DNA of 64,000 nt from Castor canadensis (taxonomy: Eukaryota; Chordata; Mammalia; Rodentia; Castoridae): positions 134,469,583 to 134,533,582 of the forward strand of contig NC_133390.1 in assembly GCF_047511655.1 (NCBI RefSeq), in the 5' to 3' direction. Shown piece by piece: positions 25,728 through 37,345 of this stretch. The notes under the pieces are model-generated. The model was not told where the DNA came from, did not search any database, and saw only the letters and a list, made by a program, of their open reading frames with translations. A program made the translations under genes and the position numbers. The stretch's first letter is position 1, and the number at the start of each line of letters is the position of its first letter.

Positions 25728-26811
25728 GTAGAAAATAATGCAGCCCCAAACTTGTGCTCCCTGTCATGCTGTCATGTGACTGACATTGCTGCTATTTCCT
25801 GGGTTTTCCAAAGCAGCCTGGTGTACCCCAAGTTGAATGTTGAGGAAGAGGGTAAAGGAAAGGAACTAATCAACAGAAATTCAGCAGTGTAATCAATTGA
25901 TTGTAATTATCAATTGTAATTGATTAATTGTAATCAACAGAAAACTATGCAAACAAAACCCCCAACCCTATCACATTCTCCAATGTGAAAGGCCAACTGA
26001 GGCCTGGTCTAGTCTTTGCAAACCTCCCAGGCTCAGAAATGATGACCCCAGCTTGGAAGTTTGGCTCTGGGATGGCAGATGTCCAGTTACACAGCCCATC
26101 CTGGCAAGGCAGGCACACTACCAGCTGATGCCACGGGAAATATTAATGGTCATTTTGATTATGTCAGAGGCTTCTTTCCCTTCTTTTGACCCATTTTTTT
26201 CCCCTAAAAGGTCCTGAATTACGTGCCAAAAATTAGTTATCCAAAATTCCCGAGGGACCCATCTTTGAATTGGAAAGAGAAGCTAACAGTTTAAATCATG
26301 AATAATGCACAAGAGCTGCAAACTATAAGGAGACTTCTATGGATGTGGATTTGTGAGTATTAGCTTGTGGGATCCTTGCAAGCCAGCTGCAGGACAGGAA
26401 GCGTACATTCCACGAACATCCGGGACAAGCAGGGGATTTCCATTCTTCCAGAAATTTGGAATAACCCTCCGAACACTGGACTTCAACCATCCATTACATG
26501 TCCCCTGGGGCTTGGACATGTAGCCAGGATTTGGCCATCTTCAGACTGCTCACCTGCAGCTAGTCCTGGGTCGCCTTCCTTCCTATGGCCCTCTGGAGAT
26601 GTGGTCTCAGCAAGTTGCCTGGCTTATAGTCACCACAGGGCTGAATTCCCCAACAGTGCTTTGTGCTTTTGTAACCCACAAAAGGTTTTCCAAGTGATGG
26701 AGGCATCACTAAATCAAGGTGACAAAATTGAGGTCCTGGGAAATTCGATAAACATCTAACAGATGGTGTTGGTGAGGATGACAGTGAGGCTGGACAAATG
26801 TTCTTTTTGTT

Positions 26812-27042
26812 CTTTTTTAATGATTCTTTTTGGAGGGAATGGATTTGAACTCAGGGCTTCAAACTTGAAAAGCAGGCACTCTACTGGTTGAGCCACACTT
26901 CCAGTCCATTTTGCCCTGGTTACTTTGGAGATGGGGAGTCTCATAAACTATTTGCCTGGGCTGGCCTTGAACTGTGATCTACACGATCTGTCTCCCAAGT
27001 AACTAGGATTACAGACTATGACTAATGGCACATGGCCAGGAA
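26812..27042 (-). repeat. Composite B1-like + ID SINE
   Basis: On the minus strand a 7SL-like half ('gtctgtaatcctagttacttgggagac', 'ttcaaggccagcccaggcaaatag') is joined to an ID half ('ggaagtgtggctcaaccagtagagtgcctgc', 'ccctgagttcaaatcc') and an A-rich tail (26812-26820 on +). This fused architecture recurs in the window and is a useful lineage marker. Confidence 0.88.
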
Positions 27043-27204
27043 AATGTTCTTAACACAAAACTTTAACCAAAAAAAAAAAAAACCTGTTCACTTCTTGCTA
27101 GTTTTACTCTCAGTGTCATTGAGTTAGATTTTATTAACACCTTAACTGTATGTAATTTGAAAGCTGAGGCTCAGAGTAGAAACATACCTCTTCCAAGATT
27201 TTGT

Positions 27205-27297
27205 CTCTTTTTTCTTCTTTTATGTTTCATGCTGGGACTCAAACCCAGGGCCTCACAATGCCAGGCTCTACCACTTAGCCACAACCCTAGTCCTCTC
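27205..27297 (-). repeat. ID-like SINE
   Basis: Reverse orientation: 'ggttgtggctaagtggtagagcc' A-box part and 'ccctgggtttgagtccc' B-box part. The tail is the T-rich run at 27205-27225 on +. No B1 half is attached. Confidence 0.85.
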
Positions 27298-28299
27298 TCA
27301 TCATTTTAAAATTGCCACTGGCTTTTTGACTTTTTGATGACCTAGTGCTGCTGAGTTCTAATCTAGTTTGTCTTTTTGAAAGTAAGTTTTTTGACAAATA
27401 ATATTTGACAAGAAGGAAACATCTGTAGCAGGAATGCAGCCCCAAATTACTGCAGTGCACCTCCCCAGGGCCACCTTGGCACCTAGCAGCTGCACTCTGT
27501 CACCCAGTCCCTTGGCTCACACCACACATAACAATGAAGAGACGGAGGAGCTGACTCATGAGTGGCTTCCACTTTATCTCATGAGCACTGTCCCTACCAC
27601 ACTTAGGATTCTTCTGTGTGTGGACCTGTGTGATTGTTAGGTGTGATTGTTGCCCACACTGGGGAACGTCAGGGGGCCCAGCGCCCTGCTGATCAGCTGG
27701 GACACAAGTACTGTGCGGGGGGAGAAATAACAGCTGACCGGCAAGCTGACATGATTTCCTTGTCCTTAATTCTAATGGAAGGAGCAATTTGACACGCTTC
27801 CTGAAATGCTGGTCCTTGTCCAGAAAAAGAAAACATGGGGCTTCCATATTAGGCTTGACCTGTAGCTCATGAGCTGAGTGGAAACTGCCCTTCTCCACTC
27901 TCTCTGCAGGATTGGAAGTAATGATCACCCATGTGTCCCCACACGCTGGTGGTGTCAGGCTGTATTGTCCTACTTGTAGGCATGTCTGTCCCATTCCTCT
28001 TAGCCTCAAACACCCTGAGCCCCTACTTGTTCTCCCACTATACACAGGCTACCTTTCTCTGCCCAGTTGGGTCCCTGGAGTCAGAGGCCTCATTCACAAT
28101 GAGGTACTGGGTGACTTACACTGGCTTGCATTAACAGAACCAACTGTAAAATTTTAAGGAGTACTGCAAGCTGGTAGTTAAACAATCATTATTAAAAATA
28201 CTTTAAAACATAGAAATTCCTGATTATTTTTACTATAATACATGCTTTTGGGCTTCTGTATGCCTCTGATATCCACGTGATAAAAATACCAGAGAAGAA

Positions 28300-28460
28300 T
28301 AAACTACTCAAGTTTGAGCTATATTCCTGATGCAATCCTAAATGCCATAAATCCAAATATTGAAATCATGAAAGATCAAAATCCATAAAGTGTAAAACTC
28401 CCTAAATCACAATCTCAAAACATTAAAAATCCCAAATGCTGAAATCCCAAGGACCTTGAT
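28300..28460. mobile_element. Left inverted arm of an ancient DNA-transposon-like element
   Basis: The reverse complement of this stretch aligns with 29205-29400 over most of its length. Shared blocks include 'gggatttcagc', 'gagattgtg'/'gggattgtg', 'gattttgatctttt' and 'tatggcatt'. Each arm is built of diverged 'gggattt' units. Long inverted arms of this kind are typical of some fossil mammalian DNA transposons (MULE-like or foldback types). The exact family is not assigned. Confidence 0.7.
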
Positions 28461-28555
28461 TTCCGTGAAGAAGAATACGGCACTAAGAGGGATGGAAAGA
28501 TGAGTATGAAAGCATATACATGGCAACGATGACAACTTCAGCTAAAAGGATGTCA

Positions 28556-28895
28556 CTTGCCTGGCTGAGATGGCTCATACCTGTAATTCCAGATATTTGG
28601 GAGGCAGAGATTGGGAGGATAATTGTTTGAGGCCAGTGCTGGCAAATAGTTAGCTAGACACCATCTCAACAAATAATCTGGGGGCCTGTCAGTCATCCTA
28701 GATATACAGGAGGTATAAGTAGGACAATGGCAGTCCACACAGGCCAGCACAAAAAACAGGAGATTGTATCTGAAAAACAAAGTGAAAAGGGCTGTGGGCA
28801 TGGCTTAAGTAACTGCCTAGCAAGCACAAGGCCCTGAGTTCAAACCCAACCTCCTGTACTTTTTATATTATTATTATTATTATTATTATAAAGCA
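28556..28895 (+). repeat. Tripartite SINE: B1-like + B1-like + ID, with (ATT)n tail
   Basis: The first 7SL-like monomer begins 'ctggctgagatggctcatacctgtaattcc' and runs to 'accatctcaacaaataa'. A second, poorer monomer runs about 28680-28780. An ID unit follows ('ggctgtgggcatggcttaagtaactgcctagcaagcacaaggccctgagttcaaaccc'). The tail has become an (ATT)8 microsatellite at 28866-28890. It sits inside the inverted-arm element and must be younger than it. Confidence 0.88.
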
Positions 28896-29204
28896 CCATC
28901 TGTCTGCATGACAGGAGCATTCCCTATTAAACTTTTCTGTCTTCTGTGCCAGGGTGTGCTGTTTCATTCCATCCACATGCCCATCTACAGACTACAGATT
29001 TTACAGAAGCAGATCTCGTGGTAGATAGCAGCACTGTTTCGTAAGTGTCTTCTTAACTTTCCAGATGCAAAATTGTTTTCCAACCAGCCAATAACCTCCC
29101 TGAAATTTCCTCACCAGTTCCTGGGATTTCATCATCCGGCAGGAATTCTAATGGAGACAAATGACACATTTTCTAAACGAAGAATTCGTTGCTCCATATA
29201 GCTT

Positions 29205-29400
29205 TTACATTCATATGTATTGAGATTTGGGGGATTTCAGCTTTCAGAATTTCCACATTTGAGATTTTAATCTTCTGGGATTGTGGCTTTGGGGGGATTT
29301 TAGACTTTGAGGGCTTAGGCTGTAGAGATTTTGATCTTTTGGGATTTCAACATTTAGGACTATGGCATTGGGGTGTGTGTTTTGGGATTACGATTGGCTA
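29205..29400. mobile_element. Right inverted arm of the ancient DNA-transposon-like element
   Basis: The partner of 28300-28460 in inverted orientation, with about eight diverged 'gggattt' or 'gagattt' units. The space between the arms (about 745 bp, of which about 340 bp is a later SINE) has no transposase-like frame. Confidence 0.7.
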
Positions 29401-29819
29401 CTGGTTTGCTCACACCTGTTGCCTGCTCCATGCTACATTATCCTGTAGCTTGACATTGACTGTGGTTCAGGTATTTACACCACAGCAAGAGGCAAGTGCT
29501 ACAAATGGGTACTTTTCCCTAAAGAACTGTAGTAAGTGATTGATTGAGACCCGCAGCTCATAGGTCCCTGCTGTGCCTTGTAGTACCAGCATAGTGCCGG
29601 GTGCATGCAGGCCAGGCACTCCTCAAATATTCTCCTCCAGAGAAGCTCCTCTGAGCTGTCTCTGCAATTTCTTTCCTTGGAAGAAGCTGGACATCGTTGA
29701 GGCAGCACTGGCTGAGGTGCTTGGGACTCGCCTCTTATAGTGTGGTGACCACTTTGGTTTTGTTTCCAACCTCTATCTGCCCCATGTGGCTAGACTTCCT
29801 GCTCCAACAGCCACATACA
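29401..29819. other. Intergenic, no gene seen
   Basis: Unique sequence between the inverted-arm element and a MIR, with no feature recognised. Confidence 0.45.
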
Positions 29820-29980
29820 AAGCAGTGAGGCAGAATCAAAGGGTTTAGGGTTCAAACCCCACCTGGGTCATGACGTTGGCCCACAAACCCAATTTCCATA
29901 TACCCCAGTGTTCCCATCAGGGACAATTACAGGACCCCCTTCCCAAGGTTGTTATGAAGGCTAGAGGACATAAAAGTTTA
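29820..29980 (+). repeat. MIR element
   Basis: The 5' part 'gtgaggcagaatcaaagggtttagggttcaaaccccacctgggtcatgacgttggc' and the 3' part 'cccaaggttgttatgaaggctagaggacataaa' keep MIR order. Confidence 0.75.
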
Positions 29981-30799
29981 ATAATAAAATTCATCCCTAC
30001 TGGTCTTATGGTGCCCTGGGTCACAACCCTGGCTCCTAATACAGCTCTGCCCTGACCTTCTAAGTGGGCCTCACCTGGCTTCTCAGATGTAAGAAGCAAT
30101 GCTGGAAGTGAGCAAGTTGGGGGTCCAGCTAGCTATAGGCACAGTTTCTCAGCAGGCCTGGAGAGCATCTGATGTGAAAGTTGCAAACTGATCAGAAAAC
30201 CAAAAAGACAAAGTGTCAATCCAGTTATCCCATAGATACTCCTGATCCCAACCACAGGTTACCTGGGCCAGCCACCTCCCCTCATGGGCTCTAGAGCAAA
30301 TCAGCAGAGTTCTTTCTCTTTCTTCCACCCTCCTCCCAGGGCCCTGACCTCATCTCATAGCCCATCCCTATCTCTCAAAGTTTCTGAAGTGACAAGTCAT
30401 CAACCACATGAGGCAGCACTCAGCTTACAAAACAAAACAGTTTTCAAAACACTTTTCTTTTTAACTTCAACAAACTCCCTTCATCCTAAAGTGATATTTT
30501 GCAGAGATGTGCTATTATCCTGTAGGCCATGATAAAAGTCACGACAATTAAATAAAAGCCACACACAATCTGGGAAGAATGAGCCTTTCTCACAGTCCTT
30601 ACTCAATCCCGCACTGAAACCAGAATTCTTCACTCTTGTTTCGGGTAATAGATGTCTGCCTGGGCAGCTGACCACATGAGAGTTGTTTCTCAGAGTAAAT
30701 TTGAATTTGCCACTAATTTCTACACTTATGTAAGTTTTCATGGAAAAAACAGATGAGTCCTTAAATTCTAGTCATATAGGACATGACTTTATCAATTTT

Positions 30800-31680
30800 T
30801 TTCTTTGCAATTTTAACTTTTTGTAATGGACATTTTCAAACACATTTAGAAATCAAAGGAATAGAATTATATACTAATAATACTATTAATATATAATTAA
30901 TAATATAATAATGATTAATAATATAATAATATAATGAAACTGTCTCAGTTTCATTAAGTTCCCTGCCCCCAATGATTCCATTTCACCTGCCCTTCCCCCT
31001 GTCCTCTGCTGGTTGTTTGGAAACATATTCCATGAAGGATAACAGCTCATCTGCAAATATTTCAGGCTCTAAGAAATAACGATTTTTAAAAAAAAATATA
31101 GCCCAACGGCATAAGCGTGCTTAAAGATAATACTCATCATTAAATATCCAGTTAGAGTTTATAATACCCAGATTTTTCTATGAACAATTTTTGCAACTTG
31201 CCTATTTGAATTAGAATCCAAATAAAGTGTGAACTTGCAATTGGCTGACATGCCTCTTAAGCCTCTTTTAGTCTGTGGGTTCCTGGGTCCCTTCTCCCCA
31301 CTCTAAGCTAAGTCAGTCATCTGTCCTGTGGAGTTTCCAGAGACTGGATTTAGTTGGTGGAATCTCTGTATTATTTTTTATCATGTCCCCTGTCCCTTGT
31401 ATTGTCTGAAAATTGAAAGTTTGACTATTAGCTTGATCAGCTTCAGGTGTGGACTTCATTATCTGTTTATTTATTTGCAATATCATTCATTGGGTGATGT
31501 GGGCCACTTCCCTTAGGAGGCAGATGATACCTAATTTGTCCTCTATTTCACTGGCAACCATGGATGATCATTACCATTATTTGATGAGAAGCAAGATAGT
31601 GGTATTTAATTCTATTATTACTATCTTATTTATTAGCTGGAATAGTTCATAGAGAGAAAACTGGTTTTATTGACTTTTGT
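30800..31680 (-). mobile_element. Ancient L1M 3'-UTR fragment (reverse orientation)
   Basis: On + it reads as the antisense of a mammalian-wide L1M 3' region: 'gacattttcaaacacatttag', 'cattaaatatccagttagagt', 'ttggctgacatgcctcttaagcctctttta', 'tgtcctgtggagtttccagagactggattta', 'gcttgatcagcttcaggt'. An AT-rich simple block at 30868-30940 lies within it. Confidence 0.75.
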
Positions 31681-31794
31681 TGCTTTAAGGTACAGCTCAT
31701 GTAGAAAAGATGAATAAATATCTAGTTCTGTCCCATTCACACTTTTTTAAAAATATAAATAAGATGGATTCTTAGACTCCTCAAAGTCAGGAGC

Positions 31795-32115
31795 ATTAGT
31801 TACTGGTTATCCGTCCCTGGGTAACGATTAGCACACACAGCTTGCAACAGTGTCCTGTGCTCTCCCAGGGCTGCGGGGGGACAGGAGGGAGTCTGAACCT
31901 GGCTTAGCTGAATGCTTTCCTGGGAGCTGTAATCAAGACACTGGCTGGGGCTGTGGTCTCATCAGCGGCTGACTGGGAGAAGGACGGGGAAGGATCTGCT
32001 GCCATGCTCACTCAGATTGTTGGCAGAATTCATTTCCTTGTGGTTAGAAGGCAGAGAGCCTGGCTCTAGGAAGTGGGGACGTGGGCCACTCTGGAGTCTG
32101 CCTGCCACAGTGTCT
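31795..32115 (-). mobile_element. MaLR/MLT-type LTR remnant
   Basis: The antisense text 'ggctggggctgtggtctcatcagcggctgactgggagaagg', 'ctgctgccatgctcactcag' and 'ttggcagaattcatttccttgtggtt' matches the middle of MLT-type LTRs. The ends are lost. Confidence 0.5.
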
Positions 32116-32467
32116 AATAATTATTTTCCTTTGTATGTTTTTAAGTAATTGGCTGGGGGTGAGGCTGGGGTTGCAAAGAAATGGGATTGTTGGTGCAATG
32201 AACTTATTGAAACTGGACACATGGAGAGAATTATTAGTTTTTATTATATTACTCCCTTGACTTCTTTATGTGTTTTAAAATGTCCATTATAAAAGGTACA
32301 ATTGCAAGGGAAAAATGCCAGCATTGTGTCCTATGTGACTACTGTTTCAGGATGAATGCTTTCTTCCCTTGAAACTTTATAGAGGAGTTCAGCAGATTTA
32401 AACCTTTTTGATGGTACTGAGTGCAAATTTTTTTCCTTTCATCTTTCTTTAAAAGTACACTTTTTTT

Positions 32468-32592
32468 AAGCTGGGTGTAATGGTGTGCACCTATAATACC
32501 AGCACTCAAGAGGCTAAGGTAGGAGAATCTCAAGTTTGAGGTCAGTCTGGACTATGTAGTGAGATCCTGGCTCAAAAAAAGAAAAAAAAGAT
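32468..32592 (+). repeat. B1-like SINE
   Basis: 'agctgggtgtaatggtgtgcacctataataccagcactcaagaggctaaggtaggagaatctcaagtttgaggtcagtctggactatgtagtgagatcctggctca' followed by an A-rich tail (32573-32590). A single 7SL monomer. Confidence 0.92.
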
Positions 32593-32689
32593 TTTTTGTT
32601 CTTGTACTTGCTCCCACACTTCCCTCTGGCGCTCCCTGAATACTGAGGACACCACTGGGTCAGACTGTTTCCCCAGCACAGTTCATGGT

Positions 32690-32862
32690 GGCTTCGATTA
32701 GCATCACCTGGCATGCTCATTGCAACATCAGGCGTCCCAGCTCCAGTCCTCAGGATTCGGCTCTTGGAGGACTGGGTTGTAACTGAGTATCTGCATCTTT
32801 AAGAAACACCTGGTTATTGTCATCTACATTAATATTTGAGAGCCTCTGACATAACAAGATAT
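32690..32862 (+). mobile_element. MER5A-like hAT fossil
   Basis: 'agcatcacctggcatgctcattgcaacatcaggcgtcccagc' and later 'gagtatctgcatctttaagaaacacctggttattgtcatctacattaatatttgagagcctctg' fit MER5A from its first third to its terminal inverted repeat. Confidence 0.7.
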
Positions 32863-32894
32863 TCTCCTATACGAACATTTTTTTTAAAAACAAA

Positions 32895-33258
32895 GCAGTG
32901 GCTGTGTGTGGTGGTGCACACCTAGAATTCCTGCTACTCAGGAGGCAAAGTTCAGAAGGATCATCATTTGAGGCCAGCTGGGGCAAAGGGTTCAAAAGAC
33001 CCCATCTCAACAAATAAGCTGTGTATGGTGGTACATGTTGTAATACTAACTACACAGTAGGTAAAGGTAAGAGGATTGTGGTTCAAGGTTAGTCCAGGGA
33101 AAACTGAAGAGACCCTTTCTGAAAAAAAAATAACTAAAGCAATAAAGGGCTGAGGGTGTGGTTTAAGTGGTAGAGCCACTGCCACCAAGTGTGAGACCCT
33201 GATTTCAAACCTCAGTACTGCCAAAAAAATTTAAATTAAAAAAAAAAAATAAATAAGG
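32895..33258 (+). repeat. Tripartite SINE: B1-like + B1-like + ID
   Basis: Monomer 1 is 'gtggctgtgtgtggtggtgcacacctagaattcctgctactcaggagg' to 'accccatctcaacaaata'. Monomer 2 is 'agctgtgtatggtggtacatgttgtaatactaac' to 'agaccctttctgaaaaaaaaa'. The ID unit is 'gggctgagggtgtggtttaagtggtagagccactgcc...ccctgatttcaaacctc'. An A-rich tail ends near 33258. It has the same three-part order as 28556-28895 and is better preserved. Confidence 0.9.
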
Positions 33259-33782
33259 CATGAGGCTGTGAAATCAATGTGACTATTTTGATCTTTATAA
33301 CTTTAATTCAGCTAAGCTGATGTGATCTTAGCTAGACCAATTAGAATGATTTTAGAGTCGATGTCTCCTTTAGGAAGTTATTTCAGGTAAGGTAACACTC
33401 ATTTATTAGGAAACATCCCAGGGGAAGCATGCCAGCTGTCACCTGCTGGATTTCTGTCTCGAATGTGAGACGACCTGCTATGTATGAGCAGAACTGGTCC
33501 TTTTTTCTTAAGACACTAAGCTATATTCCAGCATCAGGGAAAATTCTCAGTGACATGCAGTATTTATTAAAGCACAAAGTCAGAACGAGCCATCCAACAT
33601 TGGGGGACCACTGTTGTAATAAAGATGGACCCCAACTAAGACTGACCCCAACTAAGACTGAGAAGCTCTGAGCTCTGGATGGAGAGATTTGCAGATATAG
33701 ATGGGGTCTCTTTACTTCAACATCATCACAGAGCCTTCAAGATCATGTGCACTAGGAGTCCCAGGCATCAAAACGCAGCTTC

Positions 33783-33860
33783 AGGGCTGGGGCAGAGCAT
33801 AGTGACTTTGCACTTGCCTAGCATGCACAGGCCCTAGGTTCTTTTCACAGCACTTGGCCA
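33783..33860 (+). repeat. ID-like SINE
   Basis: 'agggctggggcagagcatagtgactttgcacttgcctagcatgcacaggccctaggttc' is an ID unit with a degraded A-box. A G-rich run (33862-33890) follows it. Confidence 0.75.
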
Positions 33861-35264
33861 GGGTGGGGGGGTGGGAAGGTGGGAGGTGGGTGTGCATATG
33901 AAGTAGCTTTGGCTGATTTGTTCAGGGCAATTTCCTACCTGTTACTCAAAAAATGATCTTATTTGCAGAAATATTTCCACAACAATGCTTTCTCAGAAAA
34001 CCCTTCATCACAGGGCTCAGAAGCCAAGGAGACTGCCAAGGCAATAGACAGAAAGTTACCAGGTACAATGTGCTGAGGCAGACTGGGGAGCCCTCTGAGT
34101 TCAGGCTGGACAAAGGCTGGTGGTCAGTGTGCTTGAGCTTCTGCATTTCCTTTCTCTAACACTGGCATCCTCACTGCTCTCTTTTCCAGTGGGCTTGGGG
34201 GAAGTAAGAGTGAAAAATGAGGACCACTCTTCATCCTCATAATAACCCAGGTTCAAACTGATAATTCTCAGACACAGCCTCCCCAAACTCCCCATTCAAA
34301 AAGGCAGTATGGCAAGAGCTGGTCCTGGCCCACTGACTTCCCTGCTTCTCCTACCCCCACTCTGTCTTGCTCCTCAAGGGGTTTCATGCTCACATGTATG
34401 ACAACTCATCAGAAGCTTTGGCTACCCTTTGGACTGCCTAAGGGCTGCTCTACCCATGGGAGGATGGGCCTGCCAGAGCAGAGTCCTGCCAGTCTTGAAA
34501 GTGCCTGGCTGAGAGACACTCAAAGATCTCAGGTACCCAGAGCATGGTCTAGAAGTAGGGGGCTCAGGATACTTTCTGTAAAATCTTTGCTCCTTGGGGA
34601 GACCAGCAGCCAAAAGAGTGCTCTCTAATTCACAGACCCAGGCACAGTGTGTAGGGGTGACACTGACTTCACTTACTCACATTGGTTCTCCAAAAATGAA
34701 CTGGGAAACAGATTTCTACCAGCCTCCTATCACTGAAGTTGGCTAAAATTGTTGATCTTGTGGGTAAAGATAGTCTTTCATCAAAATCATAGTTTTCCAG
34801 GGAGAATACCTTCTGGTTCCTGTTGCAAGTGCAGTGAAAAAATCAGAGTTTTTCATGTTCCCAATGCTCAGTTTCTTCCAGGATCTTCCTCAAATCCCTA
34901 AACTGGATAGATAACCTCCCCTTCCTTATTCACATAAAGGATGCCTGGCATTCAAGCTAGCAATGTAAGAAAATTAAGTTTATCCTGAAAATGCAACCAT
35001 GTGACTTGGGCCGTCCCCACGTCCAAGGGATTGCTGGACAAATGAGTCCCTGTAGGATAAGTGGGATAACAACAATTTTCTGAGGAGTGTGGCCATGTGC
35101 CATCGACTGCTTTCAATCACAGCAGCTGGTAGAAGGGGACCTGGGATGGGAGACTCCAATAACAGCCACTACCAAATCAAAGGCAAAAGGGTAGACAATT
35201 GTTTCCACAGTGGTCAATATTGTGTTTGATAAAAGTCAGCACATTAATGATTTTAAAAATAGAG
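33861..35264. other. Intergenic, no gene seen
   Basis: Unique sequence with no recognised element or exon. Confidence 0.45.
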
Positions 35265-35370
35265 TTGCATGCCGTGCTGCCTATCTGTAGTCTTAACTGC
35301 TTGGGAGGCTAAGGCAGGAGGACTTGGACCTGGGAATCTGAGGCCCTGTCTCAAAAAATAAAATTGCTTT
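35265..35370 (+). repeat. B1-like SINE
   Basis: 'tgcatgccgtgctgcctatctgtagtcttaactgcttgggaggctaaggcaggaggac' with 'gaggccctgtctcaaaaaataaaa' tail. The middle ('ttcaaggccagcctggg') is missing. Confidence 0.8.
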
Positions 35371-36359
35371 TGAATAAGAATAGATACTTGCTTCCCCAAC
35401 ATGATAAAAATGCAGGCTTAATGACAAAATGCTGGAACATTCTCATAAAAGCCTTAAATGGGATGCCAACTATGGCTGCATTATAAAACATTTTGAAGTG
35501 CTGTGTTTAGCGCACTTAACCAGAGGAGAAATATTGAGCTTAAAAATGTAAAAGGGGAAGAGTAATTGTGATGTTTTGCAGTGGAATGTATTACATGTGA
35601 AAGAGCAAAGAGAATCAACTAAAAAAATATGAAATAATGGGCAGTACAACCAGGTGCCTGGTTACAAAGCCAACTTGCAAAATATCATTAACTCTGCTCT
35701 ATAAAAACTGAGCCCAGTCAGAAAATGTAATGGAAAAATATTCCATCAATGGCAGCAATTATTTTAAAAAGATTTTTAACAAGTCCCAAAATGGAAGCAA
35801 ATAAAGTACATGTTCCTCATGACAAAATCTTAGAACACCAGAGGAAAAAAAAGAAAAAGATTATGATACATGAGAAGACACTGTTCTGGAATTGAAACTC
35901 AACATTGTAGCATTTGAAGCTTTTTGCAAATTAATCCATGTGTTTGTGGTTCTATAAATAAAAATAGTCTGGCTTCTAATACAGATAGTCCTGACTTACG
36001 GTTTATTCGATTTGAGTTTTTGACATTGGAAAGGTGCAAAAGTGACACACATTCAGTAGAAATCTCACTCAGAATTTTGAATTTTGCTTTTTCCCTGGGC
36101 TGTTGAAGCCAGGGCGGGGCAGTGAGCTGAAGTTCCCAGTCAGCCCTACAATGACAAGGGGACACAGCCAACATGCCACAGCGCATACTGTGTGCTAAGC
36201 TGGGAGGTTGGGTAAGCTAGCAGCATTCCACAGATTTTTAGTCTACAATATTTTCAATTTATGATAGGTTTATGGAGGCATAACTCCATTGAAAGTTGAA
36301 GATCACCTGTAGATATGTAAATACTTATTCATGGGAAAATTTTTTCATGGGAAGTACTA
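35371..36359. other. AT-rich intergenic, possible old L1 remnants
   Basis: AT-rich. The text near 35800-35850 ('tgttcctcatgacaaaatcttagaacaccagagg') hints at L1-derived sequence, but I cannot place it securely. No gene seen. Confidence 0.4.
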
Positions 36360-37345
36360 CAAAGGAAAAATGAGATATAAGTATACCAGACAAATTTAGA
36401 TAGAAAGAATATTCAGATATACAAAATTCTTATTAAAACATTATAATCTGTCCACGGAAGTATAAATAACTTGACATTTTGGGTTAAAATTAGTCAGACA
36501 GACTAACAAAAGAATCCAATGGCAGACACAAACAGTACTGTAATTTAGTTTATAATAAGGATATATTTAAGATACAAAGAACAAAGGTTTGATCTTTTAG
36601 TCAACTAGATAACCAGAGAATAAAATTAAGTTAGATTCCCTAATTTACCCTGCCAATCCAAATATTATACTCCTGACGTAACAAAAAAAATTTAAGTAAA
36701 AATACTGTACCACTACAAGAAGAAAACATGGAAGCTTTTTTTTTAAATGAGAGTGAAAAAGAAAAGCCCTAAGCAAAGCAGAAATTCAGAAGCCAAAAGG
36801 CGACACATTTAACTAGATAAAAATTAGAATTTTCTGGAAATAAAAACATACCATAAGTAAAGTCAAAAGACAAATGACAAACTGAGAAACGAATTCACAC
36901 ATGTCCACATGCACACACACACACACACACACACATACATACACCTCGTAGAAACCTAACTTTATAAATACCAATTACATTTCCATAAGAAAAACACCAA
37001 AATCTCCAAAGGAAAATAGACACCCCATCCCCACTTTCTCTAAAGAAAGAAGTCCACAGGAGCTGGTCAAGGAATGCAAAAGAGGAGGTCATTTGAAAGC
37101 AAACTTGAAAAAAAGGGTCCCTGATAAGGGACAAATCTCCAAGACATATTTCTAAGTGACAAAGTGCAGCAGGACAAGGCTGCACATATATGGATATGTT
37201 TATGTTGGAAGAGAAACGTGCAAAGACTCTCCCCGTGGGGAGAGAGCCTGGACTCCGGAGAGGAGGGTTGCTAATTGTACTGCATCCTCCCAAATATGGC
37301 TTAAGTTTCAAGTCACATTCATATTAAGGTTGGATTTTTAAAACT
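36360..37345 (+). mobile_element. Ancient L1M fragment (ORF2 end and 3' UTR)
   Basis: The left half has L1 ORF2-end text ('ccataagtaaagtcaaaagacaaatgacaaactgagaaa'). The right half has L1M 3'-UTR text ('gacaaatctccaagacatatttctaagtgacaaagtgcagcaggacaaggctgc'). A (CA)n microsatellite at 36908-36933 interrupts it. No open frame survives. Confidence 0.65.
36905..36936. repeat. (CA)n microsatellite
   Basis: About 14 CA units flanked by 'acatgca' and 'tacatacacc'. Confidence 0.97.
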
